Shown here piece by piece: positions 37,240-49,594 of a DNA stretch of 64,000 nucleotides. The stretch is from contig VZRR01027747.1 in the NCBI GenBank assembly GCA_013398015.1, forward strand, positions 1,118,122-1,182,121, read 5' to 3'. The translations under genes and the position numbers were made by a program. The stretch is from Oreocharis arfaki. Taxonomy: Eukaryota; Chordata; Aves; Passeriformes; Paramythiidae. The notes under the pieces are model-generated. The model saw only the letters and a list, made by a program, of their open reading frames with translations. It did no database searches and was not told the origin of the DNA. The first letter of the stretch is position 1. Each line of letters begins with the position of its first letter.

Positions 37240-37650
37240 GTACCCCTTTGCTAAAACCTGAGGCTCCAGGCTAGCTGCCAGCGCTGCGGCACAAGCCGCA
37301 GCCTCCCAAACACCCTGCCCAAGCTGTGGCTCCTTTCTGCAGCTGGAGGAGCAAAGAGAGCCCCTTTGGCATGTTCCTGGGACCACCAGACCCACAGGGA
37401 GCTGCTGTCCTCTGCCAGGTGCAGGGTTTCCCCTGGAGAACACGGGAATGGCAGCACCTCGGGTCCTTGGCGAGCCCAGGCGATGCGTGTGTGCTGCTCT
37501 GTTGGCTGGTGGCACCAGCTTCTGCTTTCACAGTCAAAATGTGCAGAATTCTTCCTTTCTGCTGCATCAGCCATTGAAATGCAATTTCCTCATGAGCTGG
37601 CTGAGAGAGCTGGGCGTCTGAGGTTCTTTCCAAACACAACTGGTTAAGGT
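37240..37650. other. GC-rich, CpG-rich island of unknown nature
   Basis: About 400 bases of clearly elevated GC with some ten CpGs, bounded sharply by AT-rich DNA on both sides. Overlapping frames of 83-122 codons are open on both strands (longest minus strand, 37271-37639), as expected for GC-rich DNA. A perfect hairpin sits inside (37283-37302). Candidates are a CpG-island promoter or enhancer, an unrecognised transposable element, or an exon; the sequence does not decide. Confidence 0.55.
37283..37302. repeat. Perfect inverted repeat, 8-bp arms, 4-nt loop
   Basis: GCTGCGGC, ACAA, GCCGCAGC: a self-complementary hairpin with CpGs in both arms, at the left end of the GC-rich island. It would be very stable as RNA or single-stranded DNA. 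No T-run follows, and a bacterial-style terminator is not relevant here. Confidence 0.85.
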
Positions 37651-39464
37651 AAAACTCTGAAAAATGAACCCAGAATAATCAATGGAAATTGTTGGCATTT
37701 TTTTCCAAAGAACCACCATCACCAGCATTCTCAGATTTGAAATTTTTCTCTTTTTTTTTTAAAGAGTCTCTTTTATAGATCCTTTTATTACTTTTTTTTC
37801 CTTTCCCCACTAAGAAAAAAGAAACTGAAAAATCAGTGTTTTCTAATTGCCTTCCTTTGTTGGCAGAAAACATAAGCATTACCATTTTTTGAAGCCTAAA
37901 ATTGTCTTTGACACTTTCAAGATATTTTGAAAACAGCCTTTCAAATCCACGGTCCATTTTGTCACGTGTCTTACTTACAAAATAAAAATTCACGATCTCA
38001 AATTTCATTGATAAATATAATCTCTAAAACCAAAATAATTACTTTTTATATTACACAGCAGAAAGAGAAAGAATTGTTCCCATCATGTAATAGACAGATT
38101 AAGCAAGAGGTGAGTTTGTGCATATCAGTGTGTGTTTTCCCCTACTGGTCATTTGGACATCAAAACAGACAAGGGGGTGGGAATAAGCCATATTTGTAAC
38201 TTTTTTTTGCCTGATGAGATGATATAGAGATACTTCCATTGACTAAATGTGACTGCTTGCTTGAAGAGAGTGAGAGGAAGGGAGCACTCCATAGGACTCA
38301 TGGACTATGTTGCTCCCTTTTGATGAAAAATTTTAGCAAACAATGTTGTTTAAGCTTTCCAAGCTGTCAAAATTAATGTTCAAACATCACATTATAGTTT
38401 CTATTTAAATTATATAACCAATAATTCATGTTAGTTTTTTTCAAAGATACATTCTTAAATATAATTGATATACTTTTACTTTTCTCATCATTTAAGTAGA
38501 AAAAGCCAATCATATGCTAGTTTTAAGCTGTAAAATATGCAGTATAATTATGCATGCAATTACAGCATAGTTGAGGAAATACAAGAAATAAAATAACAGC
38601 TGTGCCTGGACTTCAACAAAATTGTCAGGCCCATCAATCTACACAAAGCAGCTAAGGACTTCTATAGTCACTAGAATAAGCTAGTGTTAGAACACCTTAA
38701 ATCCAACATGAAATTTTTCCCTTGAACCATAAATATTTTTCCCTTAAAACTGTGCATAATAATGATAACATCATTTAATTTCATGAAAACTTATGAAAAA
38801 AAATGTATATTTAACTTAAATCATGCTACTCAATTCCACTATGGCCCATAAGTTGTGAGCAAGTGTTTAGTTTTATTAGTTAATATTTCTCGCTTAGATC
38901 TTTTCACACTGTCATCTGACAATTTGTTAGTAAGGAGAGAAGGAAAGAAAAAGAAAAGCTGGTTCTAAAGCTCCCAAGACCAGCAACTTCTTGGTACTTT
39001 CAACACACCTGGTTTAAATGCCTTGAAGTGGGAAGGCCTGAAAAACTGAACACTACACTGAGAAAGAATTAACTTTTTCTTGTACATTCTTTTTGATAGA
39101 AGGTGCAGTTTTGCAGCGGATTAAGCTATAATTAAAGTGATCTATTTGCATTACATATGAACTAGTAGAAAGTTTTCAAGACATGAGTACATTTGGGATG
39201 AAAATATTTTACAATTTACACAGATAAACTCAACAACTCAAGAAGTACAGAGGAAAGTAAGAGAAAGGCTGCCCGATTTTGGGTCACTCATACAGCTGAG
39301 GCAATTCTATTTCCCAGAAAAAAATTCAAGGCAATGAGGGCTCGAAGCCAACAAAACTCCTTTCCTGTTAGAGGTGCAAATACTCTTGCCTCCGGGATGT
39401 TTCATTTCCTAGACAGGAAATCTTGAAGAAAAAAACCCTCATGGTAGCTCTACTGAAATAGCAC

Positions 39465-39467
<3 letters not shown>

Positions 39468-39497
<30 letters not shown>
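39468..39497 (+). repeat. A30 homopolymer
   Basis: Thirty uninterrupted A residues. I looked for a retroposed gene or SINE body upstream and for flanking direct repeats and found none that I can support. Confidence 0.95.
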
Positions 39498-39500
<3 letters not shown>

Positions 39501-39956
39501 GAAAGGGTATTTGTCTCTGAAATCTCACGAGAACAAGGTTTCTCAGAAAGAGTTGGCACAATCCAATGAAAACACCCACTGTTTACACAGGTGGGCTCCT
39601 GCTGCCTTTGGCAGAGACAGGAGGGACATTCTCTCTCACACCAGTTCTGATGACTTCTGGTTCTTTTCAGTAGTTTGGGTTTACTGGGGGAGGAAATTTG
39701 AGGACCAGGTCAGGAAACTTTTGTTTGTCAATCGTTGTGAGAAATAAAATAGACCATTCCACAGCCATTCAGGTACTCAGCAATCTTGCTAAGGGAAAAC
39801 AGCAAAACTGCATTATCTGAGTAACACAGGAACAGTTCTACTTTGTATTGTGATAACATTTAATTGGCATAAGTGTTTGACATATAGCAGTAATCCAAAT
39901 TCCACATAAATTCATTTGTTACCCTAGGAAAAAACATGTAGTTCTACAAATCTTTC

Positions 39957-39972
39957 TTCTCTCTCTCTCTCT
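39957..39972 (+). repeat. (TC)8 microsatellite
   Basis: Eight TC dinucleotides, preceded by a short degenerate pyrimidine tract and followed by ctgtcactctcc. Confidence 0.9.
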
Positions 39973-42900
39973 GTCACTCTCCTTCTCCTACCTAATAATT
40001 GCCACTTGAAAATTTAGCTGAGGACAGTTAGCTCTAAGGATAAAGGGCCAACAGAGAAATGAGAAAGCATCAGACTTCTTTAAGAAGGAGCAATCATTTG
40101 ACATTTAATCCTAGGCCTTCTACCACATCTGCACAAAGCAGAGTATGCTTACAGTTTTTTTTATAAATTCATGACCAGGCCTCATTTTATTAGAATTCAG
40201 TTTGCTTATTTCCAGGACACATTACTCTTAAGAAAACACTGAGATTTTGCAATATACGTTATTTCCAGCAATTGAAACTTGGATAAAGCAAATTTGTCTT
40301 CTTTCAGTTTCCATATGTTTAGAGTTGGATTCTATTTGCTTTTTGCTTCTTTGCTTTTCTGAAAAGTATTTCTGGGAAGAGAAGAGGTTCTTGAACCTGA
40401 CAAGACACTTAGGCTGAGCAATTTGCTCAGAAAAGCAAGAAGCAAGCAAAGATTCAGCAGCTAATGTCATAGCCAAGGTCGATGATACTGAACTGGAAGT
40501 CTCATTAAATAATAAAGAACAATGTAAAATGTAATCAGATTCAAAATGACTGGAGTCATTTATGTACCTGCATAATATATTGCAAATGGACTTCACTGCG
40601 GACTCAAATATCTTTGTAAATCCTAGAGTAAGGGAGTATAAGATATGAAAAAAACCCAATGCATGTAATAAATCAACCAAGAAATACATTTCAAGGAAAT
40701 TATAGGAAAAAGCTGTATTAAAAAATATCAGGCTGTCATCTTCAATGAAGGAAACAGCCAGGAATATTTGTTGGAAAAAGGTTTCACATAATAAATGCTA
40801 CAAAGGGCATACAGTTCTCACAAGAATGCAGTTATCTGTCATATCATCACGTCTTCCTTGATCTGGGGTATAACAAAACACTGAGAAATGAGAAGTTATT
40901 CATGCTGCAGAAGAGGAAGAAGATTTGACAAGGTACTAGTTTCAAGCTTTTGGAAGTGCAATGGAATTGACAATATTGATCCCCATTGCATTTAGCAGTT
41001 ATACTTCTGCCTTGGAGAAGTTTGCAATCTCAAGAGTAGTAAACCATTAAATTTTATCAAAGGCCCCAAAGTGACTAGAAAGCAAGATCTTGGATGTGCT
41101 TATTGTTCATTTTTCAGGTGTGACAGGAACCAGAGGGGTGGACTAGTAGCTAGTATGAATTGGGTCAGCTCCAAATCTACCACTAGAAATCGGCACTAAC
41201 CTTGCTCTCTGCTGGCACTCGGATTGCAGTCTCTGAAGTGCTGGAGAGATTTGCATCTGGATTTATGCCACACTTGTGTAAGGCTCTGCCACTAGTCATG
41301 GGGTAGATACCAAAAGAATGTTTTGGAAGGAAGATCCTGCAGACTGTCCTATACAGACACAGGTTATAGGGAGATTCTTTCCTTTGAAAAATTCAACACT
41401 TCATCATTTTAGAGAATGATCAGGTGTGATTTCACAAAAAAGGTTGCCAATTAGAGGGCTGTAGTCAGGATGAAGTGATAACTTACAAATAGGGGCAAGG
41501 GTTGCAGCCAAGGTTGCATCTTTTAATAGGCCATGGAAAAATTCGTAATATTAAGGCAAAGAAGGACAGGCTTGAAAAAATAGAGTAGGCTTTACCAATC
41601 ATTCTGAACAAAGCTATGGTTATTCAGGTAGACACTGGGGGCAAATTATGTGTTCTAGAGGAAGGATAGCAAAGGAGTCTACAAACACATCAGTGTATAT
41701 TTTAGAAAAAATGCAGGAGAACCTTTTTCCTTTATTTGGAAGTCAGAAGCTGTTCTGTGGCTAACCCTATCCAATAGCTTTTCCCTAGTTGTTGTCTTTC
41801 AAATTGCTTCCAGTTTGAAAGTCAAATAACAGGATCTAGAATCTGAATTAATTTTTTAAAACCCCAGCATTTAGTAGGATTATGGCAGGTTGGACACACT
41901 GAAGATATTTGCAGGGGGTTGCCCCAGTTTGTCAGAGGGTTGAGCTCTACTACCAGCAGCCGGAGATGAGAATCATTTTGTTTCAAGACTGAAGTGAGAC
42001 TTCTAAGAGAAAAAGCTCTTCTCATACATCAACTTGTTACAGCCACCCAGAATTAATTGTTTTCTCTTTGCTTGTTAGATATTAAGTTTCCTCTTTTCAG
42101 ACCATTTAATCATCAGTGGAAATGCTCTCTACATTGGCATGGGGCTTTTTAAGGTGGACATGACTTTCCTGGATTAGGGATGGAGTCTTGTGCCTCTACC
42201 AATGTTATACTAGTTGTTAAAATAAAGTCCTCATCTGAGACTAGGCAACAAGCTTGTATTCAATAAACAAATACAGAGACTGGTTTTTTTTAAGCCAAAA
42301 TGCTATTGTAACAACTATTTACTAGACTGGTAGATTAGGTGGGGTCATTCTTGTTGTGCTTCCCTGAGGGGTTACTGGCCACTCCATTATCTGTAGTTCC
42401 CTAAAGCTACTAAACAGTTGAGTATATGAATGTAATAAATCAAGTACGGAAATATTCTTGAGGATTTTTTTTTTGAAGACTGAGAATGAGAATGTATCTG
42501 CAGTAAGCCTATGTATACATGAAAAGTACATGTATTTGCCTAGAGTTATGTCTGGTCTTAATTCACCATATTATGAGACAATAAAACTATATTTCTTAGT
42601 ACTTTTTGGGATATAGCTTTTTTTTTCTTGATGTTGATGATATTTTGATTCCTTTTTCTTTGATACAATGGCTAGAGATGAACAGTTATGAACAGGAAAA
42701 TCCCACTCCTTTAAAAATGTGTTATTAAAGCATTTCCTTCTTGGGTTATGCTGGTTATATTTTGGCTAAATGTTTCTTAGGCCCACAGTAAATGTTTCTT
42801 TTCTTGTAAAGACTTTTTTTCCCCTTTTTTAATAATGGTAAGATTTGCTAAGACTTAACTGTCTGAATCAGTTTTATAACTGTATCAGTTCAAGACAAAA

Positions 42901-43276
42901 AAGTAAAATACTAACTGTCTCAGCTTTTCAAACATAGTGTTACATCTTTGGCATCTGTTCAAGTTCAGAAGCAATAATGAAAGAAGTGGTTCAAACTTCA
43001 AACAAGAAATGTATTTTGTTGTCTAAAAACTATGAACAATCATTCTTCCTTCAGCTCCTAGGAAGCGGCAGAGTCATAATTAATAATTCTAAAAATAATT
43101 TTAGGATCTGAATTTTATTTTTGCTGTTTAATTTGCTCTTATTTTAACAAGTAAATTGAGTGTTCTACTGCACAATTACCACAAATTCTTCTTAGAATAA
43201 ATGAAGCATAAAAATGCATTTTTTGAGAATATGATACAGATTGTGTTGATACAATTACAAATGGCAAGTGAAGTGT

Positions 43277-43338
43277 CTCAAAATGTACAAGGATAGTAAC
43301 TCAAAATGTTTTAAGTAACTCAAAATGTACAAGGATAG
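43277..43338 (+). repeat. Direct repeat of 20 bp, partial third copy
   Basis: The 20-mer ctcaaaatgtacaaggatag occurs at 43277-43296 and again at 43319-43338. Between them, a partial copy (gtaactcaaaatgt) sits at about 43295-43308. The second copy runs directly into the 5' edge of the CR1 element at 43337. Confidence 0.92.
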
Positions 43339-43740
43339 ACATGGGGAACTGGAGTTGTTTAGTCTGGAGGAAGGAAAGGAGACTCAGTGGGAATCTTATC
43401 AGTCTCTACAATTACCTGAAAGGACATTCTAGCCAGGTGGAGGTTGGTCCCTGCTCCTAGATTGCAAGTCATAGGACAAGAGAAAATGGCTTCAAATTGC
43501 ATCTGTGAGGTTTAGATTAGCTTTTAGTATAATTTTTTTCGGTGAAAGGCCTTTGTAAAGCATTGTAACAGTCTGCCCAGGAAAGTGGTGGAGTCACCAT
43601 CCCTGGTTGTATTCAAAAGACGTGAAGATGTGGCACTGAGGACATAGTTTAGTGCTGGACTTGGCAGTGCTGGGTTAACAGATGAGCTTGATGATTAAAG
43701 GCCTTTTCCAACCTGCATCATTCTATGAGTCTGTGACTCT
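43337..43740 (+). mobile_element. CR1 LINE 3' end, about 400 bp, plus strand
   Basis: It begins agacatggggaactggagtt and proceeds through CR1 blocks in forward order (ctctacaattacctgaaagg, gcccaggaaagtggtggagt, gatgattaaaggccttttcc). It ends acctgcatcattctatgagtctgtg, the CR1 3' terminus. It is moderately diverged, with a T-rich insertion near 43530. Confidence 0.93.
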
Positions 43741-45110
43741 GTGTTTTCTGAGGGACCATTGCCTTTAGAACTAGAGTCATAGATGGAAAAGACTGTGTGA
43801 ATAGATGTTCTTTTGGTCAGAGTAGGGTTTACATCCATAATGTTTGAAGAAGAAAGGTCTTGGTAAGATTATTCATGGTAAAGCAGAAGGAAAAACTTGA
43901 GGGTGGGGGCTCCATCTAAGCTTAAGAAATAATTTGACCACTATCTAGTGCTACGTCTGAAACTGGATTTACATGCAAATTGCTTTTAAGTATATTTATT
44001 TTATATGACAATAAACTACCTGTAGCAAAACAGAGAACAAACTAAAAATCACTAAGAAATTTTAATTCAAAACAAGAGTAAGAAACTGTTCATTAACATT
44101 AAGATTGTGATTTTTGGTTTATCAGTAGCCTTTTCCTGTTCCTCAGCTCTCAGAAAACCCTTTCCACTGACCTCAAATAGCCAAGGTGTCTTTGCAGATG
44201 GATTTTTTGATTCTGGGTTTGTATAGATCTTGTTCAGAAGTAGTTATGAATATTATCGTTTTGTCTAGAATGGCAGAGTTGCAGGCCTTAAGTTGTCAGA
44301 AACAGTGTTTAAAGTTTCCAGATGGTTCCGAGTTCCTGAGCTGTAAATCAGCATGATTTCACAGAGATCATCATTATTTCTTTTTCTTCAGTTTGTTTTC
44401 TATGGTTTTGTGTCTTGTTTTGGTTTGATTTGGTTTGGGTCTTTTTTTGACAAGCTATCTTTTAGCAGTGAAAGACAGATGGATCGAAAGTGTGTACCAG
44501 CTACCAGGGATCATCTCAGTACATGTGGTATGACCTCATGAAAACAAAGTATTATCACTGAAACAAGCTTAAGTCATTGATCTATCCACATTGTTCTCTG
44601 CTAGTACAAAGTACCATCACTTTGCTGAAATCAATGAAGCACTGACAATTTATAGCAGTCAGTGATATCACCCTGTATCTAAACGTCTATGTATATTAGA
44701 CATTAAGAGAAATCCCACATTCAGTGGCTGTAGCCATTTTTTATTGTTTAACCAGAATCATCTTCCTATTTGAGCTTGTTGGTGAAGGGTAGTGATCAAA
44801 GTCTTAGCCTACGACCTCTTGAAGACCTACAGCTCTCACTGCCCACATGATTATTTTTTAAACCCTTGAAACCTGTGTCAAGCACTCATAACACTCATGA
44901 TTTTATTCCTGTCATTAGTAATTGACAGGAATTGTCAGTTGTGGGACAATTATTTTGAAATATTGACCTTTGATATGAAACAGAGTTCTAGTCCACAGAA
45001 AAGGACTTCTCAAGAGTAAGCTGAATATGAGTCATCAGAGACCTTTGAGATGATGAAGAGTAAGCATACATATTAGCAGGAATACAGAGTGGGTGATAGA
45101 AACATCAGCT

Positions 45111-45240
45111 GTCATGGAACAGCCCAGCTTGAAAGGGACTTCAGAAGACCAGCTACAACTTTTCATGGGGGTGGGAGCCTAGATGAGATCGTCTGCCCCC
45201 CTGTTCAACTGAGTCTTGAAAAACTCCAGCGATGGGTTCA
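45111..45240 (-). mobile_element. Short CR1 3' fragment, minus strand
   Basis: About 130 bases with a CR1-like order: gtcatggaacagcccagctt, a cttgaaagggacttcagaag block, and aactgagtcttgaaaaactc near 45208. It is strongly degraded with internal insertions. Confidence 0.65.
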
Positions 45241-46199
45241 GACAGAAAAAGTGAGAACGGCAGAGGTTTAGGAAATATGTCCTTTGAGGAGAGGTTGATA
45301 GATGTTCTTTATCATTTACTGAAACTAAAACATAACAGAGAAGTCCATGATGTAGTGTATTGTGACAATACTCCAATATGGAACAAACGGTCCTGAAATG
45401 CTCAATTGCTTTCTGAGAAGAAAGATAGAAGTTACAGGCTTAATTTACAGAAGAGACTGAGCTTAGGCCTTACAAATACCCAGCTCTTAAAAGGTGAAAC
45501 AGGCACAGGACATCCAGAAGCTGTGGATGTCTTCCACTGAAAAATTTTTTTAAAAATTTTAACAAATCTGTGCAGGGGGTTATGCACATAAAAGCAGCTA
45601 TGTTCCAAGTTGTCCTGTTCTGGTCTTCATGCTCCTCTCAGCCCCACATGTTGATTTATGATGAAGTTCTTTCCCATGACATGCACCCTGGAAACTGTCT
45701 ATACTCTCAGAATAGTCATATGGCCAACAGGTACTTATCATTACTATAAATTTTGATGATAAAATTAAAATAGCAATGCAAAGTTTACTAATTTCATGAA
45801 GATTTTAATAACTGCCCAGACTTAATCTGACTGTACTATGCCAATATCTAGTAAACCTAGAAAGATTTCAGAACAGCATGAGTGGCCAGCACAAAACAAA
45901 TAGTATTTTAATGATTCAGATGTTTTACATAAAACCCTAAACAATCCTATCCCAGTATTTGACAGCAAGATTAGCTACCTGTGCTCCAAAATACTGTATG
46001 CTGATTCAGCATTGTACAAGTGAAGAAAGTGAAATTTTTGAATGCTAAACTAGAATTGGAACAAGAGCTAACACAATTATCAGAAAGAGCACAAACATTG
46101 GCAATTTTAAATAATTTAAATCTATCATTAAATCTCTCACGGAATTCACCTATTTATCATAAAATAAAATTATATCCATTCATTTTGAAAATACTATTT

Positions 46200-49100
46200 T
46201 AAACTTTATAACTCTCTTTAAATGACTACAACTTCACAATTAAATGAAGTTTCAAGATGTAGTAGAATTCTTCTTAGAATATTTGCTTTTAATCAGAAGG
46301 ATACACACAGTTGAGAATTCATAATTAATTTCACCACTTCTTTTTCACCTAATAAGTGATTAAAGTTTGTTTATACAAAGTTAAACTAGTTTTCTCTGCT
46401 CTCCTCATTCGAGAAAATGTCTATCAGTGACCCTAAGTAAAATGCCCATTTTAAATAGCAGAATTTGTAAAAGACTGTGGAATTCTATGGAAATATTTAA
46501 TCAGCTTGGATGTGCCTTTAATAATATTGTCATAATATAATATAAGGTGACCATTGCCAAGAGGTAACTTATTTGCATCCACAATCCTCCAGGCAATTTT
46601 TTATTCCCACTTCCCAGGAGTGAAACAAACATGACATTCAAAATTGCATGCCATATTGTGATTATCTGAGGAGATAATTCAAGTCATCACACTAATATTA
46701 ATTCTGAGCAGAAACTAGGTTAACAAGGCCATACAACACTTTTGTTTTGGAATGAAGCTTCGACTTAGCATTCACAGCAGTGTTTGAGGGACAGCAGTGC
46801 AAAATGCAGTATAAATACTACAGTTGCAGGCAAAATTATATTAAAGAACACTTCGCAGGATGATCAGCCTTCCAGAACCAGCAAATGTCATGTGTTTCAT
46901 CTCAGACTGAAAAGTCTGAATCATAAGCTTCTGTATGTGCTTCAAGAAAAGCACAGATTTGAGCTCTAGGACTAACGGTGTCACAAAGCTGTGAGTAAGT
47001 GATTCATCTCCGGCCCTTTCCTCTCCAGAGGTGGGGAGCACGTGACTGTCCTTCTGTTTCCATTGCTCCATATTTTAATGACAATAAAGATAATCTTCTG
47101 TTGGCAGTCTTTAGCATGATTGTAATACCTATTATTGGTTTTATTATACCACCTCACATCTGGTTTTGGATTTAGGGATTTTTTGGATTGTGCAACTTCC
47201 TAGGTGCTAGTAGCTATTAGGATTATTAATTATAATTGCTTATGTCAGAAATTACTCTATTGGTGTGTACATCTATATCAGTTACTCACTGACGTGCTTT
47301 GTACTTTAAGAACCTTCCATACTAGATTTTTGTCTTTGTAAAGTCCCATAACTCTGCAGAACTGGCAGATTCTGGTTCTGCTATTACTTGTGTTACATAT
47401 ACAAATTTTAAAGATAATAACTTTTGGAGGGCTAGTGCCAGTGTAATATCTTTAAAATAGTAGTTTACAGTACAGAACACATGTATTTCACCACTAGCTC
47501 ACAAAGAAAATGCAGAACAAGAGATATTTAATATGAGGATATGAAAGACTATAAAAACCAATGTTTAGTTTATTGAAAAGGAATTTCTTGGCATAGAGTT
47601 ATATATCTCTTTTTAGAAATTTTGGGTTTATTGAAATCAGGCACTCACCTCATTCCATTGCCCCCTTGATTCCTTGTCCAAGAAAGGAGTCATTTCTAAG
47701 TCCAATACCCTAATACAATTGTCAGTATAAATCACCAGGAAAACAGAGCAAGCCTTTGAAAGAACATGTGAAATTGATTTGGCAGCTGAGACACGTAACT
47801 GACACCTAGAGATAAAGGCATAGAAAGCTATAAACCCTTAAAAAATGATTCTGCATCACCACAGATATGGAGTTTATACACCCAAAGACAAACAACAGCA
47901 CGGGACTTTACATATAGCAATAGCTTAAACATAAATTTCAGATTAGATTGTTTACAAGTTGGAATGTAAACAAGCAAATATCCAGAAAAAATTAACTTTC
48001 CCCTATTTTAAGGTAGTTATGAGCCATGCTTACAGAATCATTACATATTTTTCCACAATGTTTGTGAGTCAGTGCATGGAAGGATAGAGAAGACAGCTGG
48101 CAAAGAGAGACTCCTTTTCTCTGGAACCAGTCAGAATAAAACTTCCTTCTGAGACCAACTTTTCACTCTGGATGTGTTGTATGGGACTATTCAGGCTAAT
48201 GACAGTAATTTTCTTTTATCTGGTCATTGTGTTGTTGCAACTTTTTTCTGCCTTTGATAACTCGTGCCTAACTTTGCTTTCTGATATATCTGTTAAAACA
48301 ACCACTCAATCAGTCACTTTGCTTCTTGCTTTCAGCCACAGAAATAGAGAGGCCCAATCAAGCATTTTGCTCAGTCTCTTCATAACTTCTTTGAAGGCAT
48401 GGCATTATCAGATTCCTACATATCACCAGAGATATTTTTGTTCACCGTTAGTGAAGGACTAGTGTTTTTATGAAGGAAGGTATTTTCTGGCTTTTAGAGT
48501 CTCCTCTTAAAGGAGACTGTACTTAAAGGAAACCTCTTTATAGGAGGTTTGGAGTGACAGGGACTAATGTCTTCTACCACTGTGATCCCTGAATTATTCA
48601 GCTTGGGTACTAAACAACCTTTGTGAGAAAACAATCCTTTTGAAAAAAAACTTGTTCAAATGTAAGTGCAATGTGGAGACTACTTCTGGGGATAAAAGAT
48701 GAGGTCTCTTTTCTATTTGTCTTCCAACCACCAGCTATTTTCTCCTCATCAAAGATTGGACAGCATGGTGTAGATTAGATTTTCTTTGATGTGCTCAAAT
48801 GCTGAAAAGAAACTCCTTTGCCTGAGAACTACTTGGCTTCAGGTAAAGAGAAAAACCTCCATCCTGAGTGAATGCCAGCTAAAGCCAATTATAACCCAAC
48901 TGTTTTTTCTTGGCATTAAAAAACAATGACAAAGTCAATACAAAATGCAACTCCACCACCAATTTACTTCTACTTCTTCAGTGTTTCTGAGTTGAGCCTT
49001 AACTGATAATAGGCATGCCCATGTGTGGGAAGGAGGTATTTTATGTTTAAAACGGACCCATTAATTGTGGAATACACTGATCTTTAAAATCTTGGTAAGG

Positions 49101-49560
49101 CAAGAAAAAGAAATATTTAAACCATGTGTTCTGCCCGGTGAAAAGTAGAAATGTACTAATTATGTTTCAAGCACAGTTTACATTGTTACTTATTTAAAGT
49201 GTGCCTAAAATACCTTTCCCACAGCTTTGTTAAATGGCAGAAAATGAACTGGTTTTTCATGCGTGAAACGTATTGCCAACACCTTCTATTTCTGATTTCA
49301 CCCAAAGTACACTTTTTAACTTTCTGTAGAGCAAAAAATCCTTCCAGTCACCACATTATACATATGGAAAGAAGTGACCATCTTTCCTTATACAATCATA
49401 TAGAAGTAAAATCGCATAAGAATCTGTGGGTGGTATTAATGGGGGAAGCACTGCATGCAATGCAAAATAATTTCCAGTGGAAATTAAGGCACATAAATAT
49501 AACTACTTATAGCTAGTTTGTTAACAGGGAAATGAGAGGAGTCAGAAGAAAGGAAAAAGT
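46200..49560. other. AT-rich unique-looking stretch
   Basis: No repeat family, RNA gene or supported exon is seen. Frames such as 48172-48462 and 49199-49516 on the plus strand are open by chance and lack splice context. Confidence 0.45.
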
Positions 49561-49572
49561 GTCCACATGCCC

Positions 49573-49594
49573 CTCTCTCTCTCTCTCTCTCTCT
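49573..49594 (+). repeat. (CT)11 microsatellite
   Basis: Eleven CT dinucleotides followed by ttatacacc. A perfect array, likely polymorphic. Confidence 0.96.

Noticed and set aside
40480..40640. Faint resemblance of plus-strand translation to LINE reverse-transcriptase 3' motifs
   Set aside because: Only a few residues match, with stops in between; too weak to call.
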